Below, one piece after another: positions 30,460 through 39,460 of a stretch of DNA of 48,121 nucleotides (its first letter is position 1; the number at the start of each line of letters is the position of its first letter). The notes below the pieces were generated by a model, which saw nothing but the letters and a program-made list of their open reading frames with translations, made no database searches and was not told the DNA's origin. Both the position numbers and the translations under genes were made by a program. This stretch comes from an uncultured Pelosinus sp. (GTDB taxonomy: Bacteria; Bacillota; Negativicutes; Sporomusales; Acetonemataceae): assembly GCA_900542835.1 (NCBI GenBank), contig UQPB01000026.1:1-48121 (forward strand), written 5' to 3'.

Positions 30460-31308
30460 ATGCCGAAACAGTGGACAGGATACCATACGGTCCGGAATAG
30501 TGTCGCCGTACTATCGCCAGCCCTGCTGCGGGAAATCGCTTGTGCCTGGCTGACAGCGATAAATCCTGTTGTATTCAGCGGCGCCGGCATGAGTACGGAA
30601 TCCGGTTTGGCCGATTTCCGCTCAGCCCAGGGAATCTGGAAAACCCGTCCCGAAACGCTGGCCACATTGACTGCGCAGCGGCAGCAGCCGGACGAGTTTT
30701 ATCATTTTTATCAGTGGCGGATTGCCCGGCTATGGGAGGTCCAGCCCAATGCCGGCCATATTGCATTGGCGGAGCTGGAAGCCCAGCGCCGTGTGAAGCT
30801 GCTGATCACGCAGAATGTCGACGGCCTCCATCAGCGTGCCGGTTCGGTAGGAGTTGCTGAATTGCACGGAACGTTGCGTACGGTTAGTTGTCTGCGGTGC
30901 GGTGCTGAATTCGACAGCCGCATACTTATTCCCGCGCAGGCCGGCTGGGAGGCAGGCTGCCAGGCGGGTTTCCATTACGGCAAGGAATGCGAATGCTCCC
31001 AGTGTGGCGGTCTGTTGAGGCCTGATGTCGTGCTGTTTGGTGAAAGCCTGCCGGTCTCGCCCTGGGAGGAGGCCGTTGCCCATAGTCAGGCTGCCGACTT
31101 CTTCGTTGTGATCGGCTCATCATTGGCGGTATCACCGGCGAATCTGTGTCCGCAGCTGGCGGTGCAGAACGGTGCGAAATTATTGATTATCAACCGGGAG
31201 GCTACACCGCTCGACGACTGTGCTGCCTGGGTAGTCCGGGCGGATGCTGCTGTGGTGCTGGCACAAATATGGCAGACTGTCAGACAGCAGGCCGGCCTGC
31301 CGCTGTAG
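30460..31308 (+). CDS. NAD-dependent protein deacylase (sirtuin)
   Basis: A 282-residue Sir2 family protein that removes acetyl or other acyl groups from lysines with NAD. FSGAGMSTESGLADFR (about residues 38-53) and TQNVDGLHQRAG are the NAD-binding motifs, ELHGTL contains the catalytic His, and two Cys pairs (CLRC; CECSQC) bind zinc. VIGSSLAVSPA is the second NAD site. An N-terminal extension of about 25 residues precedes the domain. ATG 30460 follows GGCGGAGGGG; the TTG immediately before it is in frame but less likely. Class (deacetylase or desuccinylase) is not assigned. It is a single gene. Confidence 0.93.
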   Translation: MPKQWTGYHTVRNSVAVLSPALLREIACAWLTAINPVVFSGAGMSTESGLADFRSAQGIWKTRPETLATLTAQRQQPDEFYHFYQWRIARLWEVQPNAGHIALAELEAQRRVKLLITQNVDGLHQRAGSVGVAELHGTLRTVSCLRCGAEFDSRILIPAQAGWEAGCQAGFHYGKECECSQCGGLLRPDVVLFGESLPVSPWEEAVAHSQAADFFVVIGSSLAVSPANLCPQLAVQNGAKLLIINREATPLDDCAAWVVRADAAVVLAQIWQTVRQQAGLPL

Positions 31309-31328
31309 CCGGTTCACGTGGTCTCGGC

Positions 31329-31377
31329 AAATGACAAAGAAGGCCGGTGCATTAAGCGCCGGCCCTCTTTGTCATTT
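31329..31377. terminator. Bidirectional terminator between sirtuin and pgm
   Basis: A long stem: AAATGACAAAGA (31329-31340) with TCTTTGTCATTT (31366-31377), with a further GGCCGG/CCGGCC stem inside. It overlaps the pgm stop codon and serves both convergent genes. Confidence 0.88.
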
Positions 31378-33033
31378 ATTGTCTTTTACCGAGGACAGCG
31401 CTGACGCGATCATCTCCTGCGCTTCAGCCTGTATTTGTTTCAGGTGCCGGATGCCGTTATAACTCTCTGCATAAATTTTGTAAACCTCTTCCGTACCGGA
31501 CGGGCGTGCGGCAAACCAGCCGCTTTTGGCGCAGATCTTCAAGCCGCCGATATCGGCATTGTTCCCCGGTGCCTTGCTCAGTTTGGCGGTAATCTTTTCG
31601 CCGGCGAGTGTTTGGCTTGTGACCTGATGCGGTGATAAGTTAGCCAGAATTCTTTTTTGGGCGGCATCGGCCGGCGCGTCGATGCGTTCATAGACCGGAG
31701 TACCGAAGCGGTCGGTAAGTTCCTGATAGATCTGCCCGGGATCGCGGCCGGTGACTGCCAGCATTTCGGCCGCCAGCAGGCAAAGAATAAAGCCGTCTTT
31801 ATCTGTTGTCCACACCGTACCATCTTTGCGCAGGAAGGAAGCGCCGGCGCTTTCTTCGCCGGCAAAGCCAAGCTCGCCGCTGCAAAGGCCGGGGACAAAC
31901 CATTTAAAGCCGACCGGCATTTCCAGCAGCTGTTTGTGCAGATGCGCCGCTACCCGGTCAAGCATTGATGAACTGACCAGGGTTTTGCCAACCGCAGCTT
32001 CCTGTCGCCAGCCGGGACGGTTCTGGAACAAATAATAAATTGCCGCCGCCAGATAATGGTTGGGATTCAACAGGCCTGCGCTACGGGTGACGATGCCGTG
32101 ACGGTCAAAATCAGGATCATTGCCAAAGGCCAGATCATAGCTGTTCTTTAGTTTGATCAGTCCGGCCATCGCGTATGGTGAGGAACAATCCATGCGGATC
32201 TTGCCGTCAGCATCGAGCGTCATGAAGCTGAACGCCGGATCCGGCCAGCCGTTAAGGCAGTCGATATCTAAGCCGTACATGTCGGCGATGGGACCCCAGT
32301 AGGCCAGACCGGAGCCGCCCAGTGCGTCAGCCCCCAGCTTCAGCCCGGCGTTGCGGATGGCATCTAAATCGATGATATTGCGTAAATCACTGACATAGGG
32401 AGTGATAAAATCGTATTCATGTACATTGGCCGCTTTTTGCGCTTTCGTATAAGGCATCCGCCTGACTTCGCGGTTGCCGTTTTGCAATAGGCGATTGGCA
32501 ATGCCGGCAATCTGGCTGGTAATGACCGCGTCCGCAGGTCCCCCGGCGGGAGGATTGTATTTAATACCGCCATTATCCGGCGGATTATGCGAGGGCGTGA
32601 TTACAATACCGTCAGCCAATCCGGCGATGCGCTCCCTGTTATAATTGAGAATGGCGTGAGAAACGACAGGGGTGGGCGTATAATTCATGCCTGTGGAAAT
32701 TTGGGTTTCCACCGCGTTGGCGGCAAGCACCTCCAACGCGGAAATAAACGCCGGCTCTGATAGCGCGTGCGTATCGAAGCCGATAAACAGGGGACCGCTG
32801 ATCGCCTGACTATGGCGATAGAGACAGACTGCCTGGACGATAGCATGAATATGATCTTCGTTAAAACTGCCGAAGAAAGGATTGCCGCGATGACCTGAGG
32901 TGCCGAATACCACTTGCTGAGCCGGATCGCCGGCGACAGGGCGGTTGGTGTAGTAGGCGCTGATCAGCCGGGGAATGTTGATCAGACTGGACTTAGGTGC
33001 TTTTTGGCCCGCCAGGGGATGAATAGTGGACAT
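31372..33033 (-). CDS. pgm: Phosphoglucomutase (alpha-D-glucose phosphate-specific)
   Basis: A 553-residue alpha-D-phosphohexomutase of the E. coli Pgm type, interconverting glucose 1-phosphate and glucose 6-phosphate. FGTSGHRG is near residue 46; the phosphoserine loop is TPSHNPP near 147; the metal loop reads GNDPDFDRHG, in which the usual Ala of DPDADRHG is Phe; the sugar-binding GEESAGASF and the phosphate-binding RPSGTEEVYKIYAES follow. ATG 33033 follows GGAGGTG; 14 upstream in-frame codons lack a ribosome-binding site. Full length. It is divergent to the flavoprotein cluster. Confidence 0.96.
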   Translation of the reverse strand: MSTIHPLAGQKAPKSSLINIPRLISAYYTNRPVAGDPAQQVVFGTSGHRGNPFFGSFNEDHIHAIVQAVCLYRHSQAISGPLFIGFDTHALSEPAFISALEVLAANAVETQISTGMNYTPTPVVSHAILNYNRERIAGLADGIVITPSHNPPDNGGIKYNPPAGGPADAVITSQIAGIANRLLQNGNREVRRMPYTKAQKAANVHEYDFITPYVSDLRNIIDLDAIRNAGLKLGADALGGSGLAYWGPIADMYGLDIDCLNGWPDPAFSFMTLDADGKIRMDCSSPYAMAGLIKLKNSYDLAFGNDPDFDRHGIVTRSAGLLNPNHYLAAAIYYLFQNRPGWRQEAAVGKTLVSSSMLDRVAAHLHKQLLEMPVGFKWFVPGLCSGELGFAGEESAGASFLRKDGTVWTTDKDGFILCLLAAEMLAVTGRDPGQIYQELTDRFGTPVYERIDAPADAAQKRILANLSPHQVTSQTLAGEKITAKLSKAPGNNADIGGLKICAKSGWFAARPSGTEEVYKIYAESYNGIRHLKQIQAEAQEMIASALSSVKDNK

Positions 33034-33174
33034 GGTAACACCTCCGTTTGCAAGGCTGCTGCTGCCGGGCAGCACGTATTATCAATAAACGTTCGCTGCG
33101 CTGGGGCAATACCCTCTGCCGGATCGCCATTTTCAGCATTATTCGTAAATATAATTTTTTATGAAAAATACAAT

Positions 33175-33202
33175 TTGGCAGCAGGATTTTCAAAGCTATT
33201 GT
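33175..33202 (+). promoter_or_regulatory. Putative promoter of the flavoprotein-TRAP cluster
   Basis: TTGGCA (33175-33180), 16-base spacer, TATTGT (33197-33202). The predicted transcription start near 33209 would put the LacI-type operator directly downstream. Confidence 0.4.
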
Positions 33203-33217
33203 CAAATTTATCATTTA

Positions 33218-33243
33218 TGAAAACGATTGCAGTAACGATTGCA
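33218..33243 (+). promoter_or_regulatory. LacI-type (cre-like) operator, two overlapping elements
   Basis: TGAAAACGATTGCA (33218-33231) fits the LacI/CcpA consensus TGNAANCGNTTNCA at every defined position. TAACGATTGCA (33233-33243) repeats its right part 12 bases downstream. A LacI-family gene lies in the same cluster (38429-39424) and is the most likely user; CcpA is the alternative. Confidence 0.65.
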
Positions 33244-33263
33244 TGATAAAAAGGTGGAATGGA

Positions 33264-35270
33264 ATGAAGCTGGATAAAGTAATGCTGCGCGGACAGGAAG
33301 TAAATCTGTGGACATTGCAGACTATTGTCGTCGGCAGCGGAGCGGCTGGCTGGAATGCAGCCGACACCTTGTTTGAACAGGGGCAAGAGGACGTTGCGGT
33401 GGTGACCGAGGGGATTAACATGGGAACGTCTCGCAATACCGGATCGGACAAGCAAACCTATTATAAACTGACGCTGGCCGGTGAGGAGCGGGATTCGATC
33501 TGTGAAATGGCTAACACGCTGTTTGCAGGCGGTTCCAGGCATGGCGACATTGCCCTGGTCGAAGCGGCGCTGTCGCCGCGGTGCTTCTATAAGCTGGTAG
33601 AGGCGGGCGTAGAGTTTCCGCATTCGCGCTATGGTGAATATTTCGGCTACAAAACTGATCATGATCCGAAGCAGCGAGCGACATCGCTTGGACCGCTTAC
33701 CTCGCATGTCATGACTGAAAGGCTTGAACGCCGGGTGCGACAGAAAGGCATTCCTATCTTTGATCATTGTCTGGTGATCGGTGTGCTGACGGCGGAAAAA
33801 AAGCGGGCGGTCGGTTTGCTGGCGCTGGATATGACGAAGCTGCATCTGCCCGGCAAAGGCATTACTCTGTTTAATTGTACCAATATTGTTTATGCGACCG
33901 GAGGTCCGGCAGGAATGTATGAGGCATCCGTGTATCCTGCATCGCAGACCGGCGCGCTGGGTATCGCATTTGAGGCGGGTGTTAGCGGCGTTAATTTGAC
34001 CGAGTCGCAATATGGCATCGCTTCAACTGCTTTTCGCTGGAATTTGTCAGGCAGTTTTCAACAGGTAATTCCGCGCTATCTGTCGACAGATCAGGACGGC
34101 TGTCATCCGGTTGAGTTTCTTGATGCCTATTTTCCTGATGCCGGCGCCATGTTAACGGCCATCTTCCTTAAGGGTTATCAATGGCCATTTGATCCGCGTA
34201 AAGTTGCCGGCTATGGCTCGTCGCTGATCGATTTACTGGTTTATAATGAAATTAACAATAAAGGTCGCAGGGTATTTTTGGATTACCGCCAGAATCCTTC
34301 CCGGGCTATGCGGGACGGTCAATTTGCTTTCTCTCTGCTGCGGGAGGAGGCGCGCGAGTATTTGCAGCGGTCTGAGCTTCTGTTCGGTACGCCGATCGAA
34401 CGGCTGCAGAAAATGAATATGCCTGCAGTCGAATTGTATCGTGCCCACGGTATTGACCTGGCACAAGAGCAGCTGGAAATTGCCGTTTGCGCCCAGCATT
34501 GCAACGGCGGCCTTGAGGGAGACCTCTGGTGGGAAAGCAATATTGCTCATTTTTTCCCTGTCGGTGAGGCCTGCGGATCTTCCGGCGTGTACCGTCCCGG
34601 CGGTTCAGCGCTAAATGCGACGCAGGTCGGAGGCCTGCGGGCCGCGCAGTATATCAGCAGGCACTATCGCCAGCAGCCGCCGCAGCCGGATTCATTTTTA
34701 GCTACTGTCAGCGCGGAGGTCGGATTTAAGCTGAATTTGGCTGACCGCCTGTTAAACGCAAACGGGGGAGTCTCTTTACAGGAGCGGATCGCCGCCCTGC
34801 GCCGGCGCATGAGCCGGGCCGGTGCTCTTGTCAGAGAGCCGCAACAGATTGACCGGGCGCTTGCGGACTGCCGCCGGGAATTAACCGCTTTTCCCGACGG
34901 TATCCGGCTGGATTCGGCTCAGGAACTGCCCGATGCCTTTCGCTATTATGATATGCTGATTACACAATGTGTATTTTTGGCGGCAATTCGGGAATATATC
35001 GCCCAAGGCGGCCAAAGTAGGGGCTCCTATATTATTTCCGATCAAGCCGGGGCATTGCCGGCAGACGGTCTTGGCGAGCAATTCCGCTACCGTCTCGATG
35101 AGGGTGATTTGCTGCAGTCTGTCGGCAGTGCCGGAATTGATCGTGAACAAGACTGGAATTGCTGGTTCGCTTGGACTCCGGTCAGGCCTGTTCCGCAGCA
35201 GGAGCATTGGTTTGAAACGCTGTGGGAAGAGTATCGGACGGGAACAATCTGGAGCAAGGATAAAAGCTGA
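33264..35270 (+). CDS. FAD-dependent oxidoreductase (fumarate reductase/aspartate oxidase-like)
   Basis: A 668-residue flavoprotein of the succinate dehydrogenase/fumarate reductase/L-aspartate oxidase superfamily. The dinucleotide motif VVGSGAAGWNAA (Gly24, 26, 29) is followed by GTSRNTGSDKQ and the NIVYATGG flavin motif near residue 210; AQHCNGGLEGDL and FFPVGEACGSSGVYRPGGSALNAT occupy the positions of the family's active-site His and the usual HG-NRL-NSL stretch, which is changed here. ATG 33264 follows AAGGTGG. It leads the cluster with the TRAP transporter and sits behind a LacI-type operator, so it probably oxidises or reduces the imported compound. Substrate unknown. Confidence 0.82.
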   Translation: MKLDKVMLRGQEVNLWTLQTIVVGSGAAGWNAADTLFEQGQEDVAVVTEGINMGTSRNTGSDKQTYYKLTLAGEERDSICEMANTLFAGGSRHGDIALVEAALSPRCFYKLVEAGVEFPHSRYGEYFGYKTDHDPKQRATSLGPLTSHVMTERLERRVRQKGIPIFDHCLVIGVLTAEKKRAVGLLALDMTKLHLPGKGITLFNCTNIVYATGGPAGMYEASVYPASQTGALGIAFEAGVSGVNLTESQYGIASTAFRWNLSGSFQQVIPRYLSTDQDGCHPVEFLDAYFPDAGAMLTAIFLKGYQWPFDPRKVAGYGSSLIDLLVYNEINNKGRRVFLDYRQNPSRAMRDGQFAFSLLREEAREYLQRSELLFGTPIERLQKMNMPAVELYRAHGIDLAQEQLEIAVCAQHCNGGLEGDLWWESNIAHFFPVGEACGSSGVYRPGGSALNATQVGGLRAAQYISRHYRQQPPQPDSFLATVSAEVGFKLNLADRLLNANGGVSLQERIAALRRRMSRAGALVREPQQIDRALADCRRELTAFPDGIRLDSAQELPDAFRYYDMLITQCVFLAAIREYIAQGGQSRGSYIISDQAGALPADGLGEQFRYRLDEGDLLQSVGSAGIDREQDWNCWFAWTPVRPVPQQEHWFETLWEEYRTGTIWSKDKS

Positions 35271-35354
35271 CCGATTTGAGAATCAAAGGGGGCTTGAACT
35301 GAACGCGTAATACTCGGTGAATCTGCCTAACTAAACGTAATGGGAGGAAAAAAC

Positions 35355-36365
35355 ATGCAACGTAAGACAGGTACATTCAGCACAATGCTTATTCTGGCCA
35401 TCCTCAGTCTCGTTCTGACCGCCGGCTGCGGCGGTAAAGAAGCGCAGCCGAAGGCGGGTAAACTGGTCATCAAGGCGGCTCATACCACGTCGACCGATTA
35501 CCCTTACCAGATTGGCTTTGAAGCAATGGCGAAAGCACTGCAGGAAAAAACCAAGGGCGCAATCGATATGCAGGTATTTCCTAATGGACAGCTTGGCGGC
35601 AATGAACGGGAAGTTGTTGAGGCCTTGCAGCTCGGCAATGTGACTTTAACGGTTGTCAACGGCGCTGTTATCAGCAATTTTACCCCTAAAGCCGATGTAT
35701 TCAATCTGCCATTCATTTTCCGTGATTTGCAGCATTTATACAAAGCCGTTGACGGGGAGCCCGGACAGGTCATTGCCAAAGAGCTGGAGGCGAAAAACCT
35801 GAAAGTCCTGGCCTGGTATGTCAATCCTGACCGTCATATGTTCGCTAATAAGCCGATTGTCAAACTGGCAGATATCAAAGGGATGAAGATCAGAGTAACG
35901 CAAAGTCCGGTTTCCATTAAGACCTTTACCGCGCTGGGGGCTCTTCCCACGCCGATGGCTTACGGAGAATTATATTCAGGTCTGCAGCAGGGCGTTGTTG
36001 ACGGCGCTGAAAACGATTGGTTCGGCATTCGTGGTATGAAGTTTTATGAAGTTTCCAAACATATTTCCCTGACTGGGCATTTTATGGTGGCCTGCCCGGT
36101 TATGGTCAATTTGAAATGGTTTAACGGCCTGCCTGCCGAACAGCAAAAAGCGATTCAGGAGGCGGCAAATGAAGGGCGCGACGCCATGCGCAAATATCTC
36201 GATGTGGAATTGAAAAAAGTTGAGGCCGATGTTGTCAGCAAAGGCGGCGTCGTGCATAAGGTTTCGGATATCGAGGCTTTCCGCGCGGCAGTTCAACCGG
36301 TTTACACAGAATTTGAACCGGTAATTGGCAAGGATCTGATAGACAAGGTCAAAGCAATTCAATAA
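35355..36365 (+). CDS. TRAP transporter solute-binding lipoprotein (DctP family)
   Basis: A 336-residue TRAP-type substrate-binding protein. The signal peptide ends in a lipobox LTAGC (Cys25), so it is a lipoprotein anchored outside the inner membrane. The mature part shows the DctP pattern: LVIKAAHTTSTDYPYQIG, VFPNGQLGGNEREVVEALQLG, then KIRVTQSPVSIKTFTALGALPTPMAYGELYSGLQQGVVDGAEN in pieces, with the conserved Arg in GMKIRVTQ that binds a substrate carboxylate. An organic-acid ligand is thus likely. ATG 35355 follows GGGAGG. The small membrane and large membrane subunits follow, with a stem-loop between dctP and dctQ. Confidence 0.95.
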   Translation: MQRKTGTFSTMLILAILSLVLTAGCGGKEAQPKAGKLVIKAAHTTSTDYPYQIGFEAMAKALQEKTKGAIDMQVFPNGQLGGNEREVVEALQLGNVTLTVVNGAVISNFTPKADVFNLPFIFRDLQHLYKAVDGEPGQVIAKELEAKNLKVLAWYVNPDRHMFANKPIVKLADIKGMKIRVTQSPVSIKTFTALGALPTPMAYGELYSGLQQGVVDGAENDWFGIRGMKFYEVSKHISLTGHFMVACPVMVNLKWFNGLPAEQQKAIQEAANEGRDAMRKYLDVELKKVEADVVSKGGVVHKVSDIEAFRAAVQPVYTEFEPVIGKDLIDKVKAIQ

Positions 36366-36377
36366 AAATGAGCGAGG

Positions 36378-36402
36378 GCCGGGAAGCGTTGCGCTTCCCG
36401 GC
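36378..36402 (+). promoter_or_regulatory. Intercistronic hairpin between dctP and dctQ genes
   Basis: 11-bp perfect stem (36378-36388 with 36392-36402) and a three-base loop without a T run. Such hairpins after binding-protein genes stabilise upstream mRNA and give more binding protein than membrane subunits. Confidence 0.6.
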
Positions 36403-36414
36403 AAAGGTGGCTGT

Positions 36415-36927
36415 ATGCTGGATAAATTGGAAAAAGTTGTAGGTTTAATTGAAGAGTATATCTGTGTGGGGCTGATTTTGATCATGTGCGTCAGCGTATT
36501 CGCCCAGGTATTGTTCCGCTATGTATTCGCCGTACCGCTGTCATGGACGGAGGAAATATCACGTTACAGTCTGATCTGGTTGACGTTTATCGCCGGCGCT
36601 ATGTGTATACGTACTAATTCACACTATGTAATTGATGTGCTGGTTAATAAACTGCCTGTCCCGCCGCGGCTGGCAATGAATATCCTGATTCTGACCAGTA
36701 TGGGGGCGTTTGCCGGGGTCATGTTCTTTACCGGGCTCGAAATCCTGCCGATCGTCGATTATCAGATTTCGCCGGCATTGCGGATTTCCATGGGCTATAT
36801 TTATCTTGCCATCCCGTTTGGTTCCCTGCTGATGTTGTTTCACCTTTTTTGCGCAATCCGGCTGCGGCTCCGCTGGCTGAAGAACCCGGCGGCGAATCCT
36901 GAGGCACTCCTGAAGAATGCCCATTAA
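36415..36927 (+). CDS. TRAP transporter small permease (DctQ family)
   Basis: A 170-residue membrane protein with four hydrophobic segments, the normal size for DctQ. The family motif lies between segments one and two: VLFRYVFAVPLSWTEEISRYSLIWLTFIAGA, with the W-EE core. It pairs with DctM to form the sodium-coupled TRAP permease. ATG 36415 has AAAGGTGG eight bases upstream. It ends 18 bases before dctM. Confidence 0.93.
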   Translation: MLDKLEKVVGLIEEYICVGLILIMCVSVFAQVLFRYVFAVPLSWTEEISRYSLIWLTFIAGAMCIRTNSHYVIDVLVNKLPVPPRLAMNILILTSMGAFAGVMFFTGLEILPIVDYQISPALRISMGYIYLAIPFGSLLMLFHLFCAIRLRLRWLKNPAANPEALLKNAH

Positions 36928-36945
36928 TGACGGGGGAATAATTGT

Positions 36946-38229
36946 ATGGTCTTTTTCTTGTTATTTGTGATTTTCCTGGTGGTCGGCGTACCGATTGCCT
37001 TTAGCATGGGACTGGCTGGCCTGGTGTTCCTGATGATGAATGAGGTGCCGCTTTCCGCCATCGCGCAGAAAATCCTGACCGGCGTCGACTCATTTACCCT
37101 GCTGGCTATACCTTTGTATGTACTGGCCGGTGAATTCATGGAAACCGGCGGAATTTCCCGGCGGTTTATGGAACTGGCGGCTTCACTTGTGGGCCATATT
37201 CGCGGCGGCCTTGGACATGTCGTCGTTGTGGCCACGATGCTGTTGTCAGGTATTTCCGGATCATCAAACGCCGATACCGCAGCAATAGGCTCGACCATGA
37301 TCCCAACCATGGTCCGCAAAGGATACTCGCCGGAGAAAGCAACCGCTATTGTCGCTGCTGCCGGCGGTATGGATATTTTGATTCCTCCCTGCATTACGAT
37401 GATTATTCTTGGCAGTGTTGCCAATATCTCTGTTGCCAACCTTTTTTTTGCCGGCTTGCTGTCGGCGGTAGTTATGGCGGTGTGCCTCATGAGCGTGATT
37501 TATATAGATGCCCGCCGCAATAATATTGCCTTTGAGCCCTGGAAAGGCTGGGGAACTGTCGGCAAAGCTTTTACCAATGCTTTTTGGGCGCTGCTGATAC
37601 CGATTATTATTTTGGGAGGTATTCGAGTCGGTGTATTTACGGCTACGGAAGGGGCTGTCGTCGCAGTTGTTTATTCCGTATTTATCGCCATGTTCTTTTA
37701 TCGGGAAATTCAGCTTAAGGATCTGTTCCCGGTTTGTGTCCGGGCCGCTAAAACATCCGGCTCCATCGTTTTTCTGATTGGTACAGCGTCATTATTTGCC
37801 TGGATAACGGCCAGAGAGCAGCTTCCCGATCTGCTGCTTAACTGGATATTGTCGATATCGGACAGCCCGGCGGTTTTTCTATTGCTGATGAATGTTGTGC
37901 TGCTGTTTGTCGGCGCTGTTCTCGAAGGGTCGCCAGCGGTCATTATTCTGACGCCGCTGCTAATGCCGGTGGCCCAGAAATTTGGCATTGATCCGATTCA
38001 TTTCGGCACCATTATCATCGCCAATATCGGTGTCGGCTTTTTGCTGCCGCCGATTGGTATCTGTCTGCTGGTCGCCTGCTCGGTTGGCAAGGTAAATGTG
38101 CTTGATGTCAGCAAGCCGCTGATGCCATACTTTGTTGCCATGATTGTTGCATTGCTGCTGATTACCTATGTGCCGTGGATATCGCTTGCAATTCCTATGG
38201 CACTGGGGTATCAGCCCCATGGCTTCTGA
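36946..38229 (+). CDS. TRAP transporter large permease (DctM family)
   Basis: A 427-residue protein with about 12 membrane segments, the catalytic transport subunit of a TRAP system. VVGVPIAFSMGLAG at the N-terminus, LLSGISGSSNADTAAIGSTMIP (approximately residues 95-120) and the C-terminal NIGVGFLLPPIGICLLVAC are family signatures; the SGSS-A-D-A loop helps bind sodium and solute. The start follows GGGGGAATAA. With the DctP and DctQ genes it makes a complete TRAP transporter. A terminator follows, separating it from the lacI-type gene. Confidence 0.95.
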   Translation: MVFFLLFVIFLVVGVPIAFSMGLAGLVFLMMNEVPLSAIAQKILTGVDSFTLLAIPLYVLAGEFMETGGISRRFMELAASLVGHIRGGLGHVVVVATMLLSGISGSSNADTAAIGSTMIPTMVRKGYSPEKATAIVAAAGGMDILIPPCITMIILGSVANISVANLFFAGLLSAVVMAVCLMSVIYIDARRNNIAFEPWKGWGTVGKAFTNAFWALLIPIIILGGIRVGVFTATEGAVVAVVYSVFIAMFFYREIQLKDLFPVCVRAAKTSGSIVFLIGTASLFAWITAREQLPDLLLNWILSISDSPAVFLLLMNVVLLFVGAVLEGSPAVIILTPLLMPVAQKFGIDPIHFGTIIIANIGVGFLLPPIGICLLVACSVGKVNVLDVSKPLMPYFVAMIVALLLITYVPWISLAIPMALGYQPHGF

Positions 38230-38237
38230 ATTTGAGG

Positions 38238-38284
38238 GGAAAAGAAAGTCCTGGCTGTTTTGGGCCAGGGCTTTCTTTTCCTGT
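38238..38284 (+). terminator. Terminator after dctM
   Basis: An 18-19-bp stem (38238-38256 with 38263-38281, one G-T pair) rich in A on the left and T on the right, nine bases after the stop codon. It ends the flavoprotein-TRAP transcript. Confidence 0.85.
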
Positions 38285-38428
38285 TTTATTCCGCAGCAGG
38301 ACTGAATTTTTTCATTAAGGCAGGAAATTGCCGTTCGATGGTAAAATAAAGACAATACGTGAAAAAGCTTAAGGAATGCCGCCGGTTAGGCCTGGCGGCA
38401 ATTGCTTGCAGATAAGCGGGGGGATGGC

Positions 38429-39424
38429 TTGGTTAATATTAAAGAAGTCGCCAAGCTGGCGGGAGTATCATCCAGCACGGTTTCGCGGGTTTTAACCGGT
38501 AATATTCCCGTTTCGCCGATCGCCCGGCAAAAGGTGCTGGATGCTGTAAAAGAGCTGGACTACCACCCTAATCCGCTGGCGCAGGGATTAAAAGGCGGCA
38601 GTATCAAGACAATCGGCCTGTTTATTCCTAATGTGAGGGATCTTGTATTTCCGGCAGCCATCCGCGGCATTGAGGATACTGCCAAACGCCATGGCTATAC
38701 GGTTATTCTCTGCAATACTGACGACAATCCCGAGAAGGAAATATCCTATATTCAAAGCCTGCGGCGGCGATTTATCAATGGCTTTATCCTTTCGACCGCC
38801 AGAATAGACAGCCGTCACCTGACGCAGCTGGAGACAGAGAAGTTTCCGGTCGTACATTTGATCCGGCACCGGGGCGATGCCGCTTCCGACGCTGTTGTCC
38901 TGGATAATTTTGATGGCGCCTATCAGGCGACAACCTTTTTGCTGCAGCGCGGCTACCGGAAAATTGCCATTATCAATGGTGATACCGGCGTTCTGCTTTA
39001 TCAGGAACGGTTCGACGGTTATCGTAAGGCCCACGCACAGGCGGGGATAGCCATTGATCCGCAGTTGGCTGTTCATAATATTAAAGGCTGGGATGACAGC
39101 GCCCGGGCGGTAAAGTGTATGCTGGAGAGCGGCTTAAAACCGGATGCGATTTTTGCCACCAATGATCCGAAGGCGATTGGCGCGATGCGGGCAGTCAAGG
39201 ATTTAGGCTTAAACATTCCCGCTGACATTGCTGTTATCGGCTTTGACGATTCTGATATTGCCGGCCTGCTTGACCCCCCTTTGACAACGGTGGCGCAGCC
39301 TTTTTATGATATGGGGACACGTGCCTGTGAAAAACTGATCCGGTTGATCGAAAACAAGCGCCGCCTGCGGCAAAAAGTGGAGGTTTTTCCGGCGGAACTG
39401 GTTGTTCGCGGCTCGGTTCGCTGA
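38429..39424 (+). CDS. LacI family transcriptional regulator
   Basis: A 331-residue LacI/GalR repressor. The DNA-binding helix-turn-helix is VNIKEVAKLAGVSSSTVSRVL at residues 2-22, with hinge HPNPLAQGLK near 50-58, and a periplasmic-binding-protein-like effector domain after that (KTIGLFIPNVRD; AIFATNDPKAIGAMRA; AVIGFDDSDIAGLLDPPLTTV). I set the start at TTG 38429, five bases after GGGGGGA, because the HTH begins there in homologues. It stands between the TRAP genes and the dehydrogenase gene, and a perfect LacI-type site lies upstream of the flavoprotein gene, so it probably controls the cluster. Effector unknown. Confidence 0.94.
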   Translation: MVNIKEVAKLAGVSSSTVSRVLTGNIPVSPIARQKVLDAVKELDYHPNPLAQGLKGGSIKTIGLFIPNVRDLVFPAAIRGIEDTAKRHGYTVILCNTDDNPEKEISYIQSLRRRFINGFILSTARIDSRHLTQLETEKFPVVHLIRHRGDAASDAVVLDNFDGAYQATTFLLQRGYRKIAIINGDTGVLLYQERFDGYRKAHAQAGIAIDPQLAVHNIKGWDDSARAVKCMLESGLKPDAIFATNDPKAIGAMRAVKDLGLNIPADIAVIGFDDSDIAGLLDPPLTTVAQPFYDMGTRACEKLIRLIENKRRLRQKVEVFPAELVVRGSVR

Positions 39425-39460
39425 GGATGTATTTGAGCAAGATAAGAATGGTGATAGAGA

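Noticed and set aside
33159..34010. 283-codon minus-strand frame opposite the flavoprotein gene
   Set aside because: Antisense shadow with no domain or ribosome-binding site; it would also run through the operator region.
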